This document shows positions 31,007 to 35,936 of a stretch of 35,936 nucleotides of DNA, one piece after another (position 1 is the stretch's first letter; every line of letters starts with the position of its first letter). Source of the stretch: CAIVAT01 sp964355945 (GTDB lineage: Bacteria; Bacteroidota; Bacteroidia; Bacteroidales; FEN-979); the NCBI GenBank assembly GCA_964355945.1, contig CAYHGE010000029.1, positions 1 through 35,936 on the forward strand, in the 5' to 3' direction. Made by a program: the position numbers and the translations under genes. A model generated the notes under the pieces. The model was not told the origin of the DNA. It was given only the letters and a program-made list of their open reading frames with translations, and searched no databases.

Positions 31007-31026
31007 TAATTTCGTCTTTCTACGAA
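31007..31026 (+). promoter_or_regulatory. second ArsR-type operator and weak promoter before the permease gene
   Basis: TTCGT (31011-31015), six bases (CTTTCT), ACGAA (31022-31026). The arms match those of the site before arsR and the spacers share the ending TTCT. A near -7 element TAATTTCG (31007-31014, one mismatch) overlaps the left arm, so a bound repressor would block transcription. Confidence 0.62.
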
Positions 31027-31032
31027 CAACGA

Positions 31033-32070
31033 ATGATGCGCAATAAACCCAAAATGAAATCATACAAATGGCTTTTGCCAATAATTTTCTTAGGAATCTG
31101 GATATTGATTTACTATAACCTGCAATCAATAACCAATTGGTTTATTGATGATGTTCTCAGATTACCACAAGGAAACCACCTCACCGAGGCCCTTCGGTTT
31201 TTCATCTTTGAAGTCCCCAAGGTCCTGCTTTTACTGGTTCTGATCATTTTCGTTGTGGGAATCATACGTAGTTTCTTCACTCCGGAAAGAACGCGCAAAG
31301 CACTGGAAGGCAGATCTCTTTTCACAGGTAATATAATGGCTTCTGCTTTAGGGATCGTAACTCCCTTCTGCTCGTGTTCTGCTATCCCTCTTTTTCTGGG
31401 CTTTGTTGAATCGGGAATCCCGCTGGGCGTAACCTTCTCATTCCTGATTGCAGCCCCGATGATCAATGAGGTTGCAGTGATTCTCTTATTTGGAATGTTC
31501 GGATGGAAGGTTGCCGCTATCTATGTTGGCACAGGACTGGTCATTGCCATCACGGCGGGATGGGTAATCGGCAGGCTTAAATTGGAAAAGCATGTTGAAA
31601 GCTGGGTTTATGAAGTCAAAGCAGGTCATGCTGAAGGTGAGGAAGAAAAAATCCAGCTCAGCGACAGAATACAGGCCGGTTACAATGCGGTGAAAGAAAT
31701 TGTTGGAAAAGTTTGGATATACATTGTCATAGGTATTGCTGTTGGAGCAGCAGCCCATGGATATGTACCCGAGAGTTTCATGGCAAACCTGATGGGAAAA
31801 TCAACCTGGTATTCGGTTCCATTGTCCGTCCTGATCGGGGTTCCCCTATACTCAAACGCAGCAGGGATCATTCCCATTGTAAGTGTGTTGATTGAAAAGG
31901 GGGTTCCATTGGGAACAGCGCTTGCATTTATGATGGCTGTTATCGGCTTGTCATTGCCCGAATTAATCATCCTGAGAAAAGTACTCAAGATGAGGTTGCT
32001 GCTGACCTTTGTGGGAGTGGTATCGGTTGGGATCGTGATCGTGGGTTATATTTTTAATGCGATATTTTGA
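31033..32070 (+). CDS. ArsP-type permease (DUF318/PF03773 family)
   Basis: Predicted 345-residue inner-membrane permease with about eight helices in two repeats. The hallmark TPFCSCSAIP (Cys113, Cys115) and the second-half counterpart GVPLYSNAAGIIP are the paired motifs of the ArsP_1 family. Characterised members export trivalent organoarsenicals such as methylarsenite and roxarsone(III); others act on other soft compounds. It has its own operator-promoter that matches the arsR site, and follows arsEFG, so organoarsenical export is the best guess. A central soluble loop (about 200-225) is Glu/Lys-rich. Confidence 0.87.
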   Translation: MMRNKPKMKSYKWLLPIIFLGIWILIYYNLQSITNWFIDDVLRLPQGNHLTEALRFFIFEVPKVLLLLVLIIFVVGIIRSFFTPERTRKALEGRSLFTGNIMASALGIVTPFCSCSAIPLFLGFVESGIPLGVTFSFLIAAPMINEVAVILLFGMFGWKVAAIYVGTGLVIAITAGWVIGRLKLEKHVESWVYEVKAGHAEGEEEKIQLSDRIQAGYNAVKEIVGKVWIYIVIGIAVGAAAHGYVPESFMANLMGKSTWYSVPLSVLIGVPLYSNAAGIIPIVSVLIEKGVPLGTALAFMMAVIGLSLPELIILRKVLKMRLLLTFVGVVSVGIVIVGYIFNAIF

Positions 32071-32078
32071 CGTATTTT

Positions 32079-32108
32079 TACGTTATGTAAAAATATAACG
32101 TATATTTG
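32079..32108 (+). promoter_or_regulatory. promoter (-7 TATATTTG) with overlapping 8-bp inverted repeat
   Basis: TACGTTAT (32079-32086) and ATAACGTA (32095-32102) are perfect reverse complements eight bases apart. The right arm overlaps the exact -7 element TATATTTG at 32101-32108, and a T-run sits about 21 bases upstream as a possible -33. The arms differ from the TTCGT sites, pointing to another regulator, perhaps the second ArsR. Confidence 0.62.
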
Positions 32109-32130
32109 CGTCACCTAAAAACCAAATACC

Positions 32131-32871
32131 ATGAAAAAAATTCAAAGTCTGTTAATTCTGTTGCTTTTTGTCACAGGAATGATCCATGTAAACGGACAAG
32201 CTTCCGTCGAAATTGAAAAAGCCAACAAGGCGTGCAAACCTGTCTTTCTTGTCGCCTACAATGCCAATGGCGCTGAAGCTGAGAAGGCCTTTTCAGTTGC
32301 CAGTGAAGCAAAGAGTACGCTCAAATCATCCTCAGTTATTATTAAAATGAACACAACCGATGCAGCCAACAAAGAGCTTGTGGCAAAGTACCGGTTATCG
32401 GGCGCTCCCATGCCCCTCATCCTTGTTTTGGATAAAAACGGTACCGTTACCGGTGGTCTTCCATTAAAAGATGTAACGGCTGCCAGGTTGGTGGAAATGA
32501 TTCCTACGCCAAAGACATCGGAACTGCTTAAAGCCATTAATGACGGTAAATCAGTTTATTTAGTAGTTTATAAAGAATCGATGACCAGTCATGACAAGGC
32601 CATGGATAATTGTGCCATGGCATGTGGCAAAATGGACAACAAAAGCATGACGGTAAAGATAGACATGGATGACAGGAAAGAGGCAAAATTACTGCAAACT
32701 CTTAAGTGTGATTTAAGCGCAAAAGAGCCAGTTACATACGTGATCAGTACATCCGGTCAGATTATCGGGACACACAACGGAATTACTGACGTAACCACCC
32801 TTGTGGCCTCTGCAAAAAAAGCTCCAGCCGGCGGATGTGGTACCAGTTGTGCCCCAGGTGCATGTAAATAG
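32131..32871 (+). CDS. secreted thioredoxin-like protein with Cys-rich tail
   Basis: Predicted 246-residue exported protein; signal peptide 1-22 (ending VNGQ). Residues about 25-130 resemble a thioredoxin fold with the cis-Pro region SGAPMPLILV but without a CxxC active site (only KACKP). Residues about 131-225 look like a second, diverged copy with NCAMACGKM. The C-terminus is Cys-rich (GGCGTSCAPGACK), like a metal- or arsenic-binding tail. It starts a run with the ABC transporter genes after a palindrome-containing promoter. I do not recognise a characterised family; periplasmic metalloid binding is inference. Confidence 0.75.
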   Translation: MKKIQSLLILLLFVTGMIHVNGQASVEIEKANKACKPVFLVAYNANGAEAEKAFSVASEAKSTLKSSSVIIKMNTTDAANKELVAKYRLSGAPMPLILVLDKNGTVTGGLPLKDVTAARLVEMIPTPKTSELLKAINDGKSVYLVVYKESMTSHDKAMDNCAMACGKMDNKSMTVKIDMDDRKEAKLLQTLKCDLSAKEPVTYVISTSGQIIGTHNGITDVTTLVASAKKAPAGGCGTSCAPGACK

Positions 32872-32900
32872 ACCTAACGACTTTTTTAACTTCCCCTGCT

Positions 32901-34121
32901 ATGACAATATCAAAACTTGTCCTGATTGAATTATGGAAACGTAAATCTCAGTTAATTACCGGATTATTGGCAATTACATTGGGGATTGCGGTGATTGTAG
33001 CCATTCAAAGCGTTTCGATCGTCTCCGAGCAAAATGTTGCCAGGAACCTGGATAATCTGGGAGCCAACATTCTTGTTCTGCCACAGGCTGCCAGCATTGA
33101 TGACTATTATACTTCAGATATTGATGCCCCTACGTTACCCATGGATTATGTTGAACGCATCCTTACTTCTACCATTGCCGGTGTTGACAACATGTCGCCA
33201 AAACTTACCAGACGCATTAAAGTTGCTGATCAATCAGTGGTATTGACCGGGATTCTTCCCAAAAGCGAAATTGCATCCAAGCCCTTGTGGCAATCATCTG
33301 GATTGTTGGGTGCAGAATTGACAACAGCATGTGCACCAAGTCAATCAGCGAATGAATCGCATGGGATGGAGGATGAAAAACTACAACGGAAAGCAATAGA
33401 CACGCTATATAGCGATGATTGTCTGGTAGGTTCCCAGGTTGCAAAACTTTTAAAACTCTCTGCCAATAGCAAGGTCAATATTTTGGGGAAGGGATTCAAG
33501 GTTGTTAAAATCCTTTCAGAGACCGGAACTGTGGATGACGACCGGATTTTTGCGAACCTTAAAGATGTTCAAACACTGCTAAAACTTGAAAACCAGGTTT
33601 CTGCCATTGAAATCATGGGTTGCTGCAATGCCATTTCCGAGGGATTATTGGGACAGCTAAGGAATATTCTTCCCGATACCAGGGTAACAACCATCGGGCA
33701 GATCGTTTCAACACAGATTGAAACAAACCAACTGATGAAAAAAATTACACTTGTCATGCTGATCATCATCTTTTTTGTCGGAGGTATTTCGATCGGTAAT
33801 TACATCTGGGCCAATGTCAATGAACGGAAAAGAGAAATTGGCATCCTCAGAATGATGGGTGCCGAACGCTCAACGATTTATAAGATGTTCCTGTTAAAGG
33901 CACTGATTCTGGGAGTTGCAGGAGGTATCCTCGGATTTATATTGGGAACACTTGCCGGGGTTATTTTAGGGCCCTATCTTGCCGGTATTATTGTAAAACC
34001 TGTGTATATGTATCTTGTGTGGTCAATTCTTTTATCTGTCGCCATTTCATTGGCAGGTTCACTATTCCCCACGTATCTTGCCGCTAAATTTGATCCACAT
34101 TCTAACCTGCAGGAGGATTAA
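32901..34121 (+). CDS. ABC transporter permease, MacB/FtsX (LolC/E) type
   Basis: Predicted 406-residue inner-membrane protein. One helix lies near the N-terminus (about 20-38) and three at the C-terminus (about 280-300, 330-355, 370-390) around a large periplasmic domain, the standard MacB/FtsX topology. NERKREIGILRMMGAERSTIYKMF is the characteristic cytoplasmic loop. The periplasmic part contains several Cys (TTACAPS, SDDCLV, MGCCNA), unusual for the family and possibly relevant to soft-metalloid binding. It is 29 bases after the secreted thioredoxin-like gene and three bases before its ATPase. Confidence 0.88.
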   Translation: MTISKLVLIELWKRKSQLITGLLAITLGIAVIVAIQSVSIVSEQNVARNLDNLGANILVLPQAASIDDYYTSDIDAPTLPMDYVERILTSTIAGVDNMSPKLTRRIKVADQSVVLTGILPKSEIASKPLWQSSGLLGAELTTACAPSQSANESHGMEDEKLQRKAIDTLYSDDCLVGSQVAKLLKLSANSKVNILGKGFKVVKILSETGTVDDDRIFANLKDVQTLLKLENQVSAIEIMGCCNAISEGLLGQLRNILPDTRVTTIGQIVSTQIETNQLMKKITLVMLIIIFFVGGISIGNYIWANVNERKREIGILRMMGAERSTIYKMFLLKALILGVAGGILGFILGTLAGVILGPYLAGIIVKPVYMYLVWSILLSVAISLAGSLFPTYLAAKFDPHSNLQED

Positions 34122-34124
34122 CCC

Positions 34125-34802
34125 ATGATTTTACAAGGAGAAAATATCTTAAAACAGTACCATCATAAAGGCGGGTTGATCAATGCGCTGGATCATGTTT
34201 CCTTCTCAGTTGGGAAAGGTGATTTTGTAACGGTTACAGGTCCTTCCGGATCCGGGAAAAGCACCCTCTTGCTCTCGCTGTTCGGCTTGATCCGGCTGTC
34301 ATCAGGAACAATTACCTTCGATGGAAAGAGGATTGATAATATCAGTGACAGGCACCTTACCGATATCCGGAAAAAATCAGTCGGGTATATCCTTCAAAGT
34401 TTTGCCCTGATCCCTTACCTGACCACCATCCAAAATGTGATGATCCCTCTGGCACTCGAAAAAATTCCCGGGAAAGAGCAGGTAAAGCGTGCCGGAGAAA
34501 TTCTTGATTATGTAGGGTTATCAGACAGGATGGAACATTTGCCGCGGGAACTATCCGCCGGACAGCAGCAGCGTGTAGCAATTGCCCGGAGCATTGTTCA
34601 CCGGCCACAGATCATTATGGCCGACGAACCTACAGGTAATTTAGACCCAACACTCTCTCTGGAAATATTGGACTTCCTGAAAAAAATCAACCAGGAGAAT
34701 AAAATCACGATCATGATGGTCACCCACAGTCCGGTCGCAGCAGAGTATGGAACAATGAAGCTGCACCTGAATGAAGGGAAAATCGTAAATCAAAAATCGT
34801 AA
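34125..34802 (+). CDS. ABC transporter ATP-binding protein (MacB/LolD type)
   Basis: Predicted 225-residue ATPase partner of the upstream permease. Walker A is GPSGSGKST, the signature is LSAGQQQR, Walker B is IIMADEPTGNLD, and the H-loop is in MMVTHSP. Length and motifs are normal for LolD/MacB ATPases. These transporters drive export, or extraction from the inner membrane, through mechanical transmission; here the likely cargo is tied to the secreted thioredoxin-like protein or to arsenicals. The last codons and TAA stop lie in a short direct repeat. Confidence 0.93.
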   Translation: MILQGENILKQYHHKGGLINALDHVSFSVGKGDFVTVTGPSGSGKSTLLLSLFGLIRLSSGTITFDGKRIDNISDRHLTDIRKKSVGYILQSFALIPYLTTIQNVMIPLALEKIPGKEQVKRAGEILDYVGLSDRMEHLPRELSAGQQQRVAIARSIVHRPQIIMADEPTGNLDPTLSLEILDFLKKINQENKITIMMVTHSPVAAEYGTMKLHLNEGKIVNQKS

Positions 34803-34812
34803 ATCGTAAATC
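34781..34812. repeat. AATCGTAAATC microrepeat spanning a stop codon and spacer
   Basis: AATCGTAAATC at 34781-34791, again from 34795, and a third overlapping copy, ending just before the arsR ATG. The array encodes the last residues of the ATPase, its TAA stop (34800-34802) and the intergenic spacer. Confidence 0.8.
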
Positions 34813-34815
34813 AAC

Positions 34816-35151
34816 ATGGCCTCAGCAAAAACCGATCTCTTTGATACAAAATTAAATGCCGCAGCCGTCTTATTCAAGGCCCTTGCACATCCCGCCAGGC
34901 TTGCAATACTCCGGTACCTGGCTGAAACAAAAGTGTGCATCACCGGTGATATCTCCGACGAATTGCCGTTAAGCCGCACCACGGTTAATCAGCACGTGAC
35001 AGAATTAAAAAATGCCGGCCTGATTCAGGGTCATGTAGATGGCGTAAAGGTCAATTATTGCCTCGATCCGCAAAAAATTTGTGAGTTGGGAAAAGTGTTT
35101 ACTGAGCTGTATGAGCTTATTAATCTTCCCGAAAATTATAACTGTAAATAA
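34816..35151 (+). CDS. arsR: ArsR family transcriptional repressor (second copy)
   Basis: Predicted 111-residue winged-helix repressor. KALAHPARLAILRYLAE and the recognition helix LSRTTVNQHVTELKNAGLI match ArsR/SmtB. Cys41 (TKVCITGD) corresponds to the metal-site region of the first copy but only one Cys is there; other Cys lie at NYCLD, KICEL and near the C-terminus (NYNCK), giving an alternative arsenic site. It is 13 bases after the ABC ATPase and followed by arsC and acr3, so it probably controls the inorganic arsenic genes and perhaps the palindrome at 32079-32102. Confidence 0.92.
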   Translation: MASAKTDLFDTKLNAAAVLFKALAHPARLAILRYLAETKVCITGDISDELPLSRTTVNQHVTELKNAGLIQGHVDGVKVNYCLDPQKICELGKVFTELYELINLPENYNCK

Positions 35152-35156
35152 CCTGC

Positions 35157-35591
35157 ATGAAAATTTTGATCCTATGTACCGGCAATTCATGCCGGAGCCA
35201 GATGGCAGAAGGTTTTTTGAAATCCCTCGACACGCGTCTTGAAGTATATTCTGCCGGGACTCACCCGGCTGGTCAGGCCAACCCTCATGCCGTTGCAGCC
35301 ATGAAAGAACTGGGCATTGACATCTCCGGGAATAAGCCAAAGAGCGTGGATACTTTCCTTGCCGACCCGTTTGATTATGTGATCACGGTGTGCGGTGGCG
35401 CACAGGAAACCTGTCCTGCCTTTATTGGCAAGGTGAAAGCCCGGCTGCATATCGGGTTTGACGATCCGGCTGATGCTGTCGGAACCACCGAAGAGGTGAT
35501 GCCTGTTTATCGCAGGGTTCGCGATGAAATCAGAGAGGGATTTCTGAAATTTTACACGAAGCAAATCAAACCTGAAATCGAAAAATTATAA
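35157..35591 (+). CDS. arsC: arsenate reductase, thioredoxin-coupled (LMW phosphatase family)
   Basis: Predicted 144-residue cytosolic enzyme that reduces arsenate to arsenite with electrons from thioredoxin. The P-loop CX5R is at Cys7 to Arg13 (CTGNSCRS), and the redox pair Cys79 and Cys86 (VCGGAQETC) matches the three-Cys mechanism of S. aureus ArsC. DDPAD is the conserved acid loop. Five bases separate it from the arsR stop, and the arsenite exporter gene follows after 12 bases, as in typical ars operons. The thioredoxins elsewhere in the window could supply reductant. Confidence 0.95.
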   Translation: MKILILCTGNSCRSQMAEGFLKSLDTRLEVYSAGTHPAGQANPHAVAAMKELGIDISGNKPKSVDTFLADPFDYVITVCGGAQETCPAFIGKVKARLHIGFDDPADAVGTTEEVMPVYRRVRDEIREGFLKFYTKQIKPEIEKL

Positions 35592-35603
35592 AACGTTAAA
35601 TTT

Positions 35604-35936
35604 ATGAAGACCAGACTAAAATTTTTAGACCGCTATCTTACATTATGGATCTTTCTGGCCATGGCCATCGGAGTATGCTGGGGCTGGGTTTTTCCAGGTA
35701 TTGCAGGATTCTGGAATTCAATGTCATCAGGAACAACCAATATTCCCATTGCCATAGGGCTTATTGTAATGATGTATCCGCCATTGGCTAAAGTCAAATA
35801 TGAAGAACTCGGAGATGTATTTAAAAACACCAAAATACTTGGATTGTCGCTGGTGCAAAACTGGTTGATCGGCCCGGTACTCATGTTCCTCCTGGCAATC
35901 ATATTCCTGCAGTTCAATATCGATTACATGTATGGA
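35604..35936 (+). CDS. acr3: Acr3-type arsenite efflux transporter, partial
   Basis: The frame opens at ATG 35604 and stays open for 111 codons to the window end, so only the N-terminal third is present. MKTRLKFLDRYLTLWIFLAMAIGVCWGW, PIAIGLIVMMYPPLAKVKYEEL and LVQNWLIGPVLMF match the first helices of Acr3 (BART superfamily), including the YPPLAKV segment. It should export the arsenite made by ArsC. The full protein would be about 350 residues. Confidence 0.93.
   Translation, partial: MKTRLKFLDRYLTLWIFLAMAIGVCWGWVFPGIAGFWNSMSSGTTNIPIAIGLIVMMYPPLAKVKYEELGDVFKNTKILGLSLVQNWLIGPVLMFLLAIIFLQFNIDYMYG

Overview
The window looks like one contig of a Bacteroidota (probably Bacteroidales-like) genome. 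The reasons are the many exact or near-exact TAnnTTTG -7 promoter elements directly upstream of genes, the near absence of Shine-Dalgarno sequences, very short or absent leaders, and families typical of the phylum (DUF6132, haem-binding domain cytochrome, ArsF-family lipoprotein, D15-type outer-membrane protein). No rRNA, tRNA, transposase or CRISPR array was seen.

Region 1 (about 1-14,720) is a lipid or polyketide-like gene cluster. The minus-strand genes encode, in transcription order, a FabZ/FabA-like hotdog protein, a 4HBT thioesterase, two enoyl-CoA hydratases, a KAS III-like ketosynthase, a cobalamin radical SAM enzyme, a 3-hydroxyacyl-CoA dehydrogenase, a periplasmic mono-haem cytochrome, a FabF-type ketosynthase, an ACP and an acyltransferase. 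Three further cobalamin-binding radical SAM enzymes and a GT2-DUF2062 glycosyltransferase lie beside them. Chain extension, keto reduction, dehydration and release are all represented, but no enoyl reductase is seen. An unsaturated acyl product modified by B12-radical SAM chemistry and possibly glycosylated is therefore a reasonable guess; the product is unknown to me.

Region 2 (about 14,720-17,400) holds the oxidative pentose phosphate pair zwf-pgl, flanked by two intrinsic terminators. A non-coding stretch of about 310 bases separates pgl from the terminator in front of region 1.

Region 3 (about 17,400-24,900) is a thiol-redox block. It has small membrane proteins (DUF2892, DUF6132), a DUF302 protein, an unusual thioredoxin-thioredoxin reductase fusion, a membrane-anchored thioredoxin, a class V aminotransferase and a NifX/NifB-like protein. 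Inside it is a compact unit with its own promoter: an ArsM-like methyltransferase, a 35-residue Cys-containing peptide (21376-21483) and a SPASM radical SAM enzyme. It has the layout of a ribosomally made, post-translationally modified peptide (RiPP) locus, possibly linked to arsenic or thiol metabolism.

Region 4 (about 24,900-35,936) begins with a Crp/Fnr regulator, a BASS-type transporter, a lipoprotein and an outer-membrane barrel protein. It continues as an arsenic and organoarsenical resistance island: ArsR, ArsE-like thioredoxin, ArsF, ArsG, a rhodanese-like protein, an ArsP-type permease, a secreted thioredoxin-like protein, a MacB/LolCD-type ABC transporter, a second ArsR, thioredoxin-coupled arsenate reductase ArsC, and the start of an Acr3 arsenite exporter cut by the window end. 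Two matching inverted repeats (TTCGT-N6-ACGAA) lie before the first arsR and before the permease gene, and a different palindrome overlaps the promoter of the secreted thioredoxin-like gene.

The two most interesting systems are the B12-radical SAM/fatty-acid-type cluster and the ArsM-peptide-SPASM locus.
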